NCBI RefSeq assembly: GCF_014190805.1
Contig: NZ_JACHVQ010000001.1
Span: forward strand, 1,116,001 to 1,180,000
Length of the DNA: 64,000 bases
Direction of reading: 5' to 3'
Source: Flexivirga oryzae
Lineage (GTDB): Bacteria; Actinomycetota; Actinomycetes; Actinomycetales; Dermatophilaceae
How positions within the stretch are numbered: the stretch's first letter is position 1; each line of letters opens with the position of its first letter. The notes beneath the pieces were generated by a model. The model was not told the DNA's origin and ran no database searches. It saw only the letters and a program-made list of their open reading frames with translations. A program made the position numbers and the translations under genes. Below, piece by piece: positions 1 to 8,330 of this stretch.

Positions 1-1
1 G

Positions 2-784
2 ACGGCATCGATGACCCTGTCGGTGGACCACCCGCTGTCGGAGTCGGCAGAGTTCGACGTGGTCGTCGTGCCTGCGCTTGGAACCCTTACGGCCGCCGCT
101 ACCAACGACGTCCTCCAGAGCCGAGATGCTCGTTCGGTCATCGCCTCGCTCGGGCGCCTCGACGAGGCGACCACCCGGATCGCCGCGGCGTGCACCGGCG
201 TGTTCGCTGTCGCCGAGACCGGACGGATGCATCATCGGCGGGCGACGACCAGCTGGTTCCTGGGGCCGGAGTTCCTGAAGCGCTATCCGACCGTCGCCCT
301 CGATCTCGACACCATGGTCGTGGTCGACGGGAACCTCGTCACCGCCGGCGCCGCGTTCGCCCACATCGACCTCGCGCTCTCACTCGTGCGATCGATCAGC
401 CCCGACCTGGCCCAACATGTCGCCAAGCTCCTCATCATCGACGAGCGTCCGTCGCAGGCGGCCTTCGTCGCCTACGAACATCTCCGGCACGAGGACCCGA
501 TCGTCGTCGAGTTCGAACGCTTCGTGCGCGCCCGCCTGGACGAACCGTTCAACGTCGCCTTCGTCGCGCAGTCGCTCGGCACCAGCCGGCGCACCCTCGA
601 ACGACGAGTCCGTGCGGCGCTCAACCTCACTCCGCTCGGCTTCGTCCAACGGCTTCGCATCGAACGAGCTCGGCACCTCTCAGCAACCACGGACCTCACC
701 TCCGCCGAGATCGCGCTACGGGTCGGCTACGCGAACGCTGAGACTCTGCGCTCCCTCCTGCGCAGGGAGCGACGCCGTTCCTGA
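2..784 (+). CDS. GlxA-family AraC-type transcriptional regulator, 5' partial
   Basis: The frame is open to the window edge, so the true start probably lies upstream; the first ATG inside is at 11. The visible N-terminal part resembles a DJ-1/PfpI-like amidotransferase fold, with VPALG and the nucleophile-elbow-like stretch AACTGVFAVAETG about 60 residues in. The last ~90 residues form an AraC-type double helix-turn-helix (GTSRRTLERRV, then IALRVGYANAETLRSLLRR). GlxA-family regulators usually have about 320 residues, so roughly 60 N-terminal residues are missing here. The ligand and target genes cannot be inferred. The mobile element begins 50 bp after the stop. Confidence 0.85.
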   Translation, partial: TASMTLSVDHPLSESAEFDVVVVPALGTLTAAATNDVLQSRDARSVIASLGRLDEATTRIAAACTGVFAVAETGRMHHRRATTSWFLGPEFLKRYPTVALDLDTMVVVDGNLVTAGAAFAHIDLALSLVRSISPDLAQHVAKLLIIDERPSQAAFVAYEHLRHEDPIVVEFERFVRARLDEPFNVAFVAQSLGTSRRTLERRVRAALNLTPLGFVQRLRIERARHLSATTDLTSAEIALRVGYANAETLRSLLRRERRRS

Positions 785-833
785 CCTATCGCCATGCCTG
801 TAGCCGGTGTCCTAGTGCTCGACTGGAACCACC

Positions 834-991
834 TCTCAGCACGTCGCGTCGACGCTCCTGCGTCGCCCCTGGACGACCCACTCGACACGCCCGCAGCACA
901 AGCCATGTGACGTGTCCCGGCTTCCCGGACGGTCGGGGTTGGGTGGCTGTGATGTCGCTGCGTTCTCGTCGAGGGGGTCAGCAGACTCGAT
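834..991. repeat. 158-bp direct repeat, left copy (target-site duplication)
   Basis: This copy is identical to 6750-6907 except for C at 857 against T at 6773. The two copies abut the terminal inverted repeats of the IS1634-like element exactly, which makes them a long target-site duplication. IS1549, a relative in the same family, is known for unusually long direct repeats on insertion. No gene is recognised in the repeat. Confidence 0.85.
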
Positions 992-1005
992 CCTGAGTTG
1001 GCTCA
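992..1005. repeat. Left terminal inverted repeat of the IS1634-like element
   Basis: CCTGAGTTGGCTCA is the perfect reverse complement of 6736-6749. It lies immediately inside the left 158-bp direct repeat and 18 bp beyond the original transposase stop codon once IS1380 is removed. Confidence 0.85.
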
Positions 1006-1014
1006 TTCGTTTAG

Positions 1015-2696
1015 CCTCGATCCACCGATGGGATCGGTTGGTTGAGCGCGTCGTGAAGTGAGAATGCCCTTGTGGGGCGGGAGAATTGGAGTTCTTGAGG
1101 CAACAATTCGACCGCGACACGAAGGGCATCTCGTAGGTGCGACTCTCTCACACTCTTGGGCGAACCTCAGTAGCGTTCGATGATCCGAATCTCGTGTCGG
1201 CTGGCGGACTGGTCCCGGTGCTGGCGCTGGCCGAGTCCGCGGGGCTGGAGGAACTGACCGATGAGCGGTTGTCGGTGCCGACGGACAAGGGCGCGAACGC
1301 TGGTTTGAAGGTGGCGTCGCTGGTCGCCGGGATGGTCGCCGGCGCGGACAGCATCGACGACATGGCGCTCCTGCGACACGGCGGGATGGGCCGGGTCTTC
1401 ACTCGGGCGTACGCCCCCTCGACGCTGGGATCGTTCCTGCGAGCGTTCACCTTCGGTCACGTCCGCCAACTGGACGCGGTCGCCTCCCGGTTCCTGATCG
1501 GCCTGGCCGATCGGGCCCGGAGCACTGAAACCGGGCCAGGTACCGACGGCGGCTACATGTTGCTCGATGTCGATGACACGATCATCGAGGTCCACGGGCA
1601 CGCCAAGCAGGGTGCCGGGTTCGGCTATTCCGGGGTCCGCGGCTTGAACGCGCTCCTGGCCACGGTCACCACGGCCGGCCGCGCGCCGGTGATCGTGGCC
1701 CAACGGCTGCGCAAGGGGGCGTGCGGGTCACCACGCGGCGCGAAACGACTGGTCGCCGACGCGGTGAAAACCACCCGCCGCGTGCTGGGTGAAGACCGGC
1801 CGGTATTGGTTCGGGCGGATTCGGCCTTCTATACCCGCGGGGCAGTCCACGGCGCTCTCAAAGGGGGTGCCGCGGTGTCGGTCACGGTTAGGATGAACAC
1901 CGCGGTGAAGAAAGCGATCTCGGCGATCGGTGATGACGGATGGACCCCGATCGAGTACACCGACGCCATCTTCGACGAAGAAACCAAGACGTGGATCTCG
2001 CGGGCCGAGGTCACCGAAATCGACTTCACCGCGTTCGCCTCAGCGAAGAAAGCTGACCGGGTCCCCGGCCGGTTGGTGGTGCGCCGAATCCCGGACTTCA
2101 ACGCCGACAGGAACAAGGCAGCCGGGCAGGACACCCTGTTCGACGTGTGGCGCTTCCACGCGTTTTTCACCACCTCCGATAAGACCGTGTTGGACACCGT
2201 GGCCGCGGACAAGACCCACCGGCATCACGCGATCATTGAGCAGGTCCACGCGGACCTGAAGAACTCAGCCCTGGCCCACCTACCCTCCGGACGGTTCAAC
2301 GCGAACGCTGCCTGGCTGGTGCTGGCCGTAATGGCGTTCAACCTCACCCGTGCCGCCACGGCCCTGTCCGGCACTGACTTGGCCACGGCGACCACCGCCA
2401 CGATCCGGCACAAGCTGATCACCGTGCCCGCACGAGTCGCGACCTCAGCGCGCCGGATCACCGTGCACCTGCCACGGGACTGGCCATGGGAAACCGCGTG
2501 GGCGGCGATGTTCGACCGCGTCAGCGACCCACCCGCCGTCCCCGCGGCCTGACCACCCAGCAGCCCGTCACTGCGCAACCAAGGACACAGTGGAACAACC
2601 CCGGCAGCGAGGCCGGCGCGTCAGCCTGTCCGCGACCCCAGATCCCACCAATCACACCGAGCACGTCGACACCGCAGGCTCATCGGTGGATCCAGG
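1015..2696 (+). mobile_element. IS1380-family insertion sequence
   Basis: The ends are imperfect inverted repeats: CCTCGATCCACCGATG at 1015 and CCTGGATCCACCGATG read backwards from 2696, 15 of 16 matching. The flanking TTTAG at 1010-1014 and 2697-2701 is the target duplication, or 4 bp plus one chance match. The element carries one transposase and inserted into the last codons of the IS1634-like transposase. The duplicated CTAAA (minus strand) contains the TAA stop, so the host reading frame still ends correctly. Confidence 0.88.
1137..2552 (+). CDS. IS1380-family transposase
   Basis: This 471-residue DDE transposase starts at GTG, with GAAGGG about 10 bases upstream as a possible ribosome site. 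The first catalytic Asp lies in YMLLDVDDTIIEVHG (near residue 140), the second in VLVRADSAFYTRG (near 225). The catalytic Glu lies in HHAIIEQVHADLKNSALAH (near 370), followed by the family's conserved FNANAAWLVLAVMAFNLTR stretch. Length and motif order match full-length IS1380-family proteins and no stop or frameshift is seen, so the enzyme may be active. It is the only gene in its element and is transcribed opposite to the host transposase. Confidence 0.93.
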   Translation: MRLSHTLGRTSVAFDDPNLVSAGGLVPVLALAESAGLEELTDERLSVPTDKGANAGLKVASLVAGMVAGADSIDDMALLRHGGMGRVFTRAYAPSTLGSFLRAFTFGHVRQLDAVASRFLIGLADRARSTETGPGTDGGYMLLDVDDTIIEVHGHAKQGAGFGYSGVRGLNALLATVTTAGRAPVIVAQRLRKGACGSPRGAKRLVADAVKTTRRVLGEDRPVLVRADSAFYTRGAVHGALKGGAAVSVTVRMNTAVKKAISAIGDDGWTPIEYTDAIFDEETKTWISRAEVTEIDFTAFASAKKADRVPGRLVVRRIPDFNADRNKAAGQDTLFDVWRFHAFFTTSDKTVLDTVAADKTHRHHAIIEQVHADLKNSALAHLPSGRFNANAAWLVLAVMAFNLTRAATALSGTDLATATTATIRHKLITVPARVATSARRITVHLPRDWPWETAWAAMFDRVSDPPAVPAA

Positions 2697-2697
2697 T

Positions 2698-3580
2698 TTA
2701 GTGCCTCGCTGATGGGTCGATCAGGTCGTCCAGAATTGCTTGCTGGTCGAGGCTGATCGCGGGCGGGAGGGTCTGCGTCGCCCCGTTGATGGTGATGGTC
2801 GCGCTGCGTAGTGGCCGCAGTTGGCGCACGATGTTGCGGATCGCCAGTCCGGTGCGTGCTTGAGCTTCGCGGGCGACGGCCAGGGCGGTGAACACGATGG
2901 TCAGGTGCGCTTCGATCGCGTCGCGCTTGCGGTGGAACATTGGCCGGGCGGCAAGATCGGTCTTGGACATCCGGAACGACTGCTCGACGTGCCACAGATC
3001 GTGATAGCTGGCAATGACCTCAGCCGCCGACATCGTCTCGACGGCCACGTTGGTGACGTAGCCCTTGAGCCCGACCAGGCGGTACGCCCGCGCCAGCGAC
3101 GCTTCGTCGACCACGTTCGCGTCACCGGTGGTCTTGACGAATCTCGGCTTGTGCGCTGCCTTCTCGCCCGCAACGACTGCCCGAGCCTTGTCCTCCTGTA
3201 GCCCGAGGGTCTTGCGGTCTCGGACGGCGCGTTTGTGGGAGTACGCCCACACCGCCCGCCACGACGCCTCATGCTCCTTCGGATCCCATTTGGGCTCAGC
3301 CTTGTGCTTCGGGTCGTTCTCCCGGCGGTGTTTGCCGGACTTCGGAGTGATGGTGTCGATGACCTGCCCGTCGGTGAACGCATCGCCGTGCCACCGGAAA
3401 TGAGACTCCAGGTCGACCGGCGCCTTCGTGCTGCGGGAACCGACGATGAACCGCAGGTTCGCCTCATCCAGGGCCTTGAGGTTGGCCGCGGACAGCATGC
3501 CCGCGTCGGCGACCATGACCAGGTCGGCCAGCTGGTGGCGTTCGATGAACTGTTGCACGATCGGCACGATCGTGAGCTTC
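2698..3580 (-). CDS. IS1634-family transposase, 3' exon (after the group II intron)
   Basis: This is the C-terminal part of the transposase whose N-terminal part is at 5874-6637. Joining the exons at the predicted splice sites gives GCG-GAG-AAG-CTC (A-E-K-L) and one continuous 549-codon frame. This part holds the second catalytic region (DLVMVADAGMLSAANLK) and the Glu motif YHDLWHVEQSFRMSKTDL, as in IS1634/IS4-superfamily DDE enzymes. Without splicing, a GTG at 3567 could start a C-terminal fragment that lacks the first Asp and would be inactive. The TAA stop at 2698-2700 lies inside the IS1380 target duplication. Confidence 0.88.
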
Positions 3581-3656
3581 GTCGGGTAGCTCCGGCCCGT
3601 TGCCGGGCCGGAGCCCCCTCAGAACCGGACGTGCGACTTTTCACCGCATCCGGCTC
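3581..3656 (-). ncRNA. Group II intron domains V and VI
   Basis: Domain V lies at 3622-3656 (minus strand). It begins GAGCCGGATGCGGTGAAAA and ends CACGTCCGGTTC, the very conserved catalytic hairpin of bacterial group II introns. Domain VI lies at 3581-3618: a GC-rich stem closed by a GCAA loop (CCGGCCCG-GCAA-CGGGCCGG), followed by CTACCCGAC. The A of that CTA, seven nucleotides from the 3' end, is a candidate branch-point. The RT stop codon at 3667 sits only about 10 nt before domain V. Confidence 0.9.
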
Positions 3657-3666
3657 AAGCAAGTCC

Positions 3667-5223
3667 CTATGGACGTCGAAGGTAATGGGGCTGTGGTGCT
3701 GGCGTGTCTGGTGGCCGATGACGACTTCGCCGTCGCTGCCAGTAATCCGCCAGTGCCGGGTCGTCCGGGGACGCATCGGCCTTGACCATACGGTGGCGAC
3801 GGATCGGCGTCCACGACAGCTTCCGCAGGTAGGCGCCGGTGGCCCGGTCACCAAAGATCCAGCGGTCCTGTCGTCGCGGGTGGAACCGCCCGAAGTAGCG
3901 GTCCACAATCCATTGGCCGGTCTTCGTGTTGTGCTGGCGGCGTCCCCATTTGAACAACAGCCACCACAACGTGGAGTCAATGCTCGCGAAAACCTTCTTG
4001 GACACAACCGTCCGGTAATACTCCGACCATCCCCGCAAGATGGGATTCAATCTGCTGACGACCGCCGCAGCGTTGGCGCCGTGAAGGCCGCGCACTTCCG
4101 TGCGTAGTCGGGCACGGAACCGTTTGATCGCTGCTTTCGACGGCTTGATCAACAGTTTTCCTGGGTCGGGGTAGTGGCGGACATTGAACCCAAGGAAGTC
4201 GAACCCCTCGGACAAGTGGACGATCCTTGTCTTGTCTTCGTTGAACGACAATCCTCGAGGTGTCAGCCACTCGGCGAGGCGCTCTTTGACTTGTTCGGCC
4301 TGTTGCCGGGTGTGGCACAAGGCAACGAAATCGTCGGCGTACCTGATGAGCACCGGTGTTCCCGGTGCGGACCAGCCCCGCGTTGAGCGCCACGGCTTGT
4401 ACCGGGCACCGGCAGCTGTCTCCATCCTGTGTAGGGCGATATTCATCAGTAATGGACTGATGACTCCGCCCTGTGGCGTTCCCTCGGCGGTCGGGGCGTA
4501 TCGGCCCTTGTCGATCACTCCGGCCCTCAGCCACCGGGCCACCTGCTGTTTCGCAGGAAACCCGTGCAGGTGGTCGAGCAGCCGGTCGTGGTCGATGCGG
4601 TCGAATGCCGCTGTCAGGTCAGCGTCGAGGACCCACGCGCGGGCAGGGCTTTTGCCCTTACACACGGTGTAGATGGCCTCGATCGCGTCGTGACAGCCCC
4701 GTCCGGGACGGAAGCCATAGCTTCGTGTCTCGAACCGGGCCTCCCACTCAGGTTCTAACGCGTTGAGCGTCACGGCTTGAGCGACGCGGTCGGCGATCAC
4801 TGGGATGCCGAGCGGACGCTGTTTACCGTTCGTCTTCGGGATGTAGACCCGGCGGACCGGCAGGGCCGGTGGTTTGTGGCCGCGGTGTTGGACCCACCGA
4901 GCGAGTTGCACCCGGTGTTGGTCCATCAGCACGACCCGGCCATCGATCCCCGCCGTTCGCCGTCCCTGGTTGATCTGTGTGACCCGTCGCGTCGCGACCA
5001 GCGCGTTCGTCCGGGATCGCAGCATCAGCCGTTGCAGGCTGCGCACCTTGCGGTGCTCGCCTGCCTTCGACGCCGTGAAGATGCGTTGCCACAGTCGTCG
5101 TACCTCCGTTTCGGCATGGTCCCAATCGATCTGGTCCCATTCCTGCAAGAAGTCTCGCGGTCCGTTCACCGCCGCGATGGCGGCGGTGTCCAACGTCCCC
5201 GCGGGTGCTGACGTCACGATCAT
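3667..5223 (-). CDS. ltrA: Group II intron reverse transcriptase/maturase
   Basis: This 518-residue protein of the LtrA type would help the intron RNA splice and copy it into new DNA sites. The ATG at 5223 is chosen because GGAGAGAG lies a few bases upstream; an in-frame start at 5280 lacks such a site. Visible order: RT N-terminal domain (WDQIDW ... INQGRRTAGIDG, residues ~30-95), RT fingers/palm (PKTNGKQRPLGIP; the active site YADD near residue 300), then the maturase thumb region (LNPILRGWSEYYRTVV, near 390). The chain stops soon after SPDDPALADYW, where many relatives continue into a Cys-rich HNH endonuclease. That domain is absent here, which suggests endonuclease-independent targeting. 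Confidence 0.93.
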   Translation of the reverse strand: MIVTSAPAGTLDTAAIAAVNGPRDFLQEWDQIDWDHAETEVRRLWQRIFTASKAGEHRKVRSLQRLMLRSRTNALVATRRVTQINQGRRTAGIDGRVVLMDQHRVQLARWVQHRGHKPPALPVRRVYIPKTNGKQRPLGIPVIADRVAQAVTLNALEPEWEARFETRSYGFRPGRGCHDAIEAIYTVCKGKSPARAWVLDADLTAAFDRIDHDRLLDHLHGFPAKQQVARWLRAGVIDKGRYAPTAEGTPQGGVISPLLMNIALHRMETAAGARYKPWRSTRGWSAPGTPVLIRYADDFVALCHTRQQAEQVKERLAEWLTPRGLSFNEDKTRIVHLSEGFDFLGFNVRHYPDPGKLLIKPSKAAIKRFRARLRTEVRGLHGANAAAVVSRLNPILRGWSEYYRTVVSKKVFASIDSTLWWLLFKWGRRQHNTKTGQWIVDRYFGRFHPRRQDRWIFGDRATGAYLRKLSWTPIRRHRMVKADASPDDPALADYWQRRRSRHRPPDTPAPQPHYLRRP

Positions 5224-5873
5224 CGTCTCTCTCCACGAACTCACCTGACCCGCGTGGGCTCCCTCTCGGGCCGAGCACACCGCTCGTATCCGGCCGGTTC
5301 GACGTCACCGCGGCGCTGGAGATCGCCGCATCTGGTGATGCCCTTCCCGTCGTCTTTCGACGCGCCGACATTCGCTTCTCGGGTCATCCTGTTCCCGGCT
5401 GGGGTTTACGCCTTCCTCACGGTCGGCCTACCAATCCCAGCAGCGGCCGCGATTGGACCCAGACGGGGTTTCCACGTTCCACATGCGTAAGACACGGATG
5501 GTGTGGGCGCCCTCTATACCCCGGGGACGATGGTGCTCATCCAGCCACGTGCCGATCAGCAGCCGGCATCCGCCGCATCTCAGCGGCATGTCCCTACTCT
5601 CGGCCCGGCTCTTGCAATCCTTCCGCTCGGACCTTCAAACATGACGAGGCATCAACCAAGGGTTCACGTGTTCGCCCGCCCATCCTTCTCCTCGCCCGTG
5701 GTCCTCGGGAAGAAGCGAGGACCCTTCGGCTTGAACCCTGGGCTTCGCACCCCGCAGTTACCCGCGACGCACGCCAGGGAGGAGACCGGCCAGTGAGCAC
5801 GGACCGGGGATCACGTCACCATCGGTGCCTCCTTCGTCGCGATCCACTCAACGCATGCGACCTCGTGTCGCAC

Positions 5874-6637
5874 TCCGCCTTGTTTCCCTCGAAACACCCT
5901 ATTTCTAACGGAAATCCGTTGCGGTCGACCAGCAGCCCGACGACGACTTGTGGGTCGACGCGGCGTTCCTTGGAGTAGCCGACCTTGCGTAGCGCGTCTT
6001 CGTGCTCAGCCTCGAAATACAGCGTGGTGACGTCGTACATGCACAACGAGATGTCACCGGTAGTGACGACGTGCTCGAAACACTGCGAAGCGATCAGGTC
6101 CCGGTAGCCGCCCGTGAGGCACCGGCCCAGGGTGCGCTTCATCGTCGCGTACGAGGCCGGACGTTGTCCCAGGTCGGTCAGCACCCGGCCGACGTCCAAT
6201 AGCGAGGTGGGCTCAACGACTCGGGCGAGTACCAGATCCCGGAACACACTGTCACCGACAGCGGTACTGAAGCCGAGGTCGGCGAAGACCGTTGTCAGCG
6301 CTTCGAACAACACCCGCGAGCTGGTCGCGGTCACCCGGGCCGAACCACCGTTCACAGACGTCGGCGGGGCATCAGGTTCTTGCGAGACCGGCAGCGTCAG
6401 GTCGGCGGGTTGAGCGACCAGTGGCACCGGCCGTGGAGTGGGCTCGACACCCAGGTCGAAACGTGTTTGCGCAGCATCGTCCAAAAGCTCCCGAGCCCGT
6501 ACCAGCAGCTGTCCGAGCTCGGCCTCGGTATGCGCCGAGCCCACGTGCGCCACGATCCGGCGCCGGCCACCCACGGACTCCGCGATCTGCACCGCGGTCG
6601 CGCCCGAAGCCGTCCTCACCCGTCGAATCCACGCCAC
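5874..6637 (-). CDS. IS1634-family transposase, 5' exon (before the group II intron)
   Basis: This is the N-terminal 254 codons plus two bases of the transposase, with a probable GTG start at 6637. It contains the first catalytic Asp in SLCMYDVTTLYFEAE and continues DPQVVVGLLVDRNGFPLEI to CFEGNKAE, a stretch typical of IS1634/IS1549 enzymes. The exon ends at the GA of a Glu codon at 5874, where the intron's GTGCG begins. The unspliced frame reads a short way into the intron and stops at 5816. The full spliced protein would have 548 residues, the usual size. Confidence 0.88.
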
Positions 6638-6735
6638 CTGCAGACCATAGAACGCACCAATTAGTGCCTCAAAACCACCGCCACGAACGAATCACCGCAG
6701 GTCACAGCGACCCCCAGTCCCGAACCGCGGCACCG

Positions 6736-6749
6736 TGAGCCAACTCAGG
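6736..6749. repeat. Right terminal inverted repeat of the IS1634-like element
   Basis: TGAGCCAACTCAGG is the exact reverse complement of the left end at 992-1005. The 98 bases between this repeat and the transposase start should hold its promoter; no clear -35/-10 pair was recognised. Confidence 0.85.
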
Positions 6750-6907
6750 TCTCAGCACGTCGCGTCGACGCTTCTGCGTCGCCCCTGGACGACCCACTCG
6801 ACACGCCCGCAGCACAAGCCATGTGACGTGTCCCGGCTTCCCGGACGGTCGGGGTTGGGTGGCTGTGATGTCGCTGCGTTCTCGTCGAGGGGGTCAGCAG
6901 ACTCGAT
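6750..6907. repeat. 158-bp direct repeat, right copy (target-site duplication)
   Basis: Matches 834-991 at 157 of 158 positions. The sequence following this copy should be the original continuation of the sequence preceding the left copy. Confidence 0.85.
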
Positions 6908-7530
6908 CAGGGTCGATTGGGATGAGACGCGAAGGCGCTCAGGTCAGGGCGGCCGAAGCCGGCCGGCGGGGTAGCGTCGGTCACGTCGAGGTCTTTCGGA
7001 TGGATGGCGTAGGAACCTCCATCGTCGGGAGACCTCGACGTCTATCTGCGGACCGACGCGCCCGGCCGACCTACACCCTCATCTGGGAAGAGCCCCTTTG
7101 AGCTGGCCGTGGGGGCCAGCGCCACGACATGGGCTTGCAGCGTGTGGAACGACCCGCCTCGAGGCTATGAACAGCCAAGAGTGTCAACGACATTCACTGG
7201 TTACGTTCGATCTCTAGACAGCGGCTCCCGTTCCCGCCGAACACACGGTCCTGCGGTAACCAACCCGCGCATATCAGCCTGGACCACGCGTCGCTAAGAC
7301 ACGCTGACCAGACCGGCCGGCGCCGGCCCCCACGCGCCACAGAACGAAACATTCCTCCCAACAGTGCATCTCACTATTCGGGAGAAATACCCCTTGCCCT
7401 CTTGACAAAGATGTACTCCATATCAGCCTCAATCGGGTCCACCTCATGCCCCGACGTTGCCGAGCCTCTGGTCTCAGGCCAAAGATAGGGGTGGCGCGCA
7501 ATTCAGCATCGCGTCGGGCGCAGTTCCCGG
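6908..7530. other. Gene-free stretch between the mobile element and the transporter
   Basis: About 620 bp with only short overlapping open frames on both strands, none with a recognisable protein or a good ribosome site. It may hold the promoter or remnants of older genes, and marks the edge between the mobile element and the catabolic cluster. I see no RNA gene, repeat or attachment site in it. Confidence 0.5.
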
Positions 7531-8151
7531 TCAGCGCGTGAGATCGCCAATCGGGAGAAGATGACGCTTGAACTGATGGTTTATCACCTCAGCGGCTGCG
7601 AGATACCAGACAACGGCAGCAAGCGCAACACCGGCCCATCCACCCACTCGAACGTATGCTTCGACGCCTGTTGCGTTTCCGATGATCAGGGAAATCAAGG
7701 TCACTTCAACTCCGACGAATGCAATGACAATGCCGATACTCACTCGGAGTGCTCCGACCAGCATGTATAGGCTGAACACGGCCCATGGAAAGAGGAACAA
7801 CGCGGTAACCACGCCGTGTTCCGCAGGCGGAATATTGTCAAGGTAAAGGGTTGAAAAGAGTGCGAATGAACACCAAAATGATCCGAATGACCCGAACGTT
7901 ACAGCTGGGAAGAGCTCGTTGTTGCGCAAGTGCCAGAATGCGACCAGGATCTGGATTGTTCCGCCGAAAATCCATGCTGTTGACACCGCAGCATCAATAC
8001 TCACTTCGCCAACCATTCCTGCGTTCACCCAGCTGAGCAGAAAAGTGGTTCCTGCAAATGCTCCGAATGCGAGCGGCGCAGGATTGACTTGCGACTCACG
8101 CTTAGTGTCATCAATCTGCGAGGTCCTATCAACAATTGTCTCGACAGGCAC
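7531..8151 (-). CDS. Acetate uptake transporter family protein (GPR1/FUN34/YaaH, SatP-like)
   Basis: A 206-residue membrane protein with about six hydrophobic segments and the family signature NPAPLAFGAFAGTTFLLSW near residue 23. Family members move acetate, succinate or other small monocarboxylates, usually with protons. Start is GTG at 8151. It follows the acyl-CoA ligase on the same strand after 168 bp, so it may belong to the catabolic operon or have its own promoter. Base composition here and in the gap is clearly less GC-rich than in the neighbours, hinting at a separate origin. Import of the pathway's acid substrate, or export of an acid product, is an inference from position. Confidence 0.85.
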   Translation of the reverse strand: MPVETIVDRTSQIDDTKRESQVNPAPLAFGAFAGTTFLLSWVNAGMVGEVSIDAAVSTAWIFGGTIQILVAFWHLRNNELFPAVTFGSFGSFWCSFALFSTLYLDNIPPAEHGVVTALFLFPWAVFSLYMLVGALRVSIGIVIAFVGVEVTLISLIIGNATGVEAYVRVGGWAGVALAAVVWYLAAAEVINHQFKRHLLPIGDLTR

Positions 8152-8307
8152 GATTACGTTCCTCCGGTATATCTAACGGCCCGGGACGGAGCCGTTGTTT
8201 GTTTATCCGACCTATTTGCCGATTTCTTGCCACAAATTTCGCACTGGAGATTTCCAATGGGATTGGACAGATGTTTCTCAAATAATTACCATATGATGGT
8301 GCCCACA

Positions 8308-8330
8308 ATGAAGTCTCGATCAGACTTCAT
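8308..8330. promoter_or_regulatory. Perfect palindrome at the end of the ligase gene
   Basis: The arms ATGAAGTC and GACTTCAT are perfect over 8 bp around a 7-base loop and overlap the ligase stop codon. No T-run follows on the minus strand. It could end the ligase transcript or be an operator for the transporter gene downstream. The following gap (8152-8307) is AT-rich and otherwise featureless. Confidence 0.4.

Larger units (their letters stand above)
3581..5873 (-). mobile_element. Group II intron with reverse-transcriptase ORF
   Basis: On the minus strand the intron begins GTGCGACACG, matching the bacterial 5' consensus GUGYG, and ends CTACCCGAC, matching the 3' AY rule. It is 2293 nt long. 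Some 650 nt of 5' ribozyme sequence (domains I-III expected) precede the RT gene; domains V and VI follow it directly. The intron is in sense orientation within the IS1634-like transposase, and its removal restores the reading frame exactly. That exact restoration is the best evidence for the boundaries. The domain I tertiary contacts and the intron class were not worked out. Confidence 0.92.
992..6749 (-). mobile_element. IS1634/IS1549-like insertion sequence carrying a group II intron and an IS1380 element
   Basis: The element is bounded by the perfect 14-bp terminal inverted repeat CCTGAGTTGGCTCA (992-1005, and reversed at 6736-6749). Its single transposase gene runs on the minus strand from 6637 to 2698 in two exons. 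Removing the intron (2293 bp), the IS1380 element (1682 bp) and the 5-bp duplication leaves about 1.78 kb, a normal size for this family. Inferred order of events: the IS1634-like element arrived first, making the 158-bp duplication; the intron and IS1380 then entered it independently. Neither secondary insertion appears to break the transposase product. Confidence 0.88.

Noticed and set aside
2698..6637. IS1634-like transposase as a simple pseudogene
   Set aside because: The two pieces fit together exactly at group II intron splice sites with no lost or gained residues, so an intron-containing gene is a better reading than a broken one.
834..6908. attL/attR of an integrated plasmid or prophage
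   Set aside because: No integrase is present, and the repeats abut perfect terminal inverted repeats of an IS element, so a transposition duplication explains them.
6823..7101. Protein-coding gene starting in the right 158-bp repeat
   Set aside because: The first half lies in the duplicated sequence, there is no recognisable domain, and codon use looks random.
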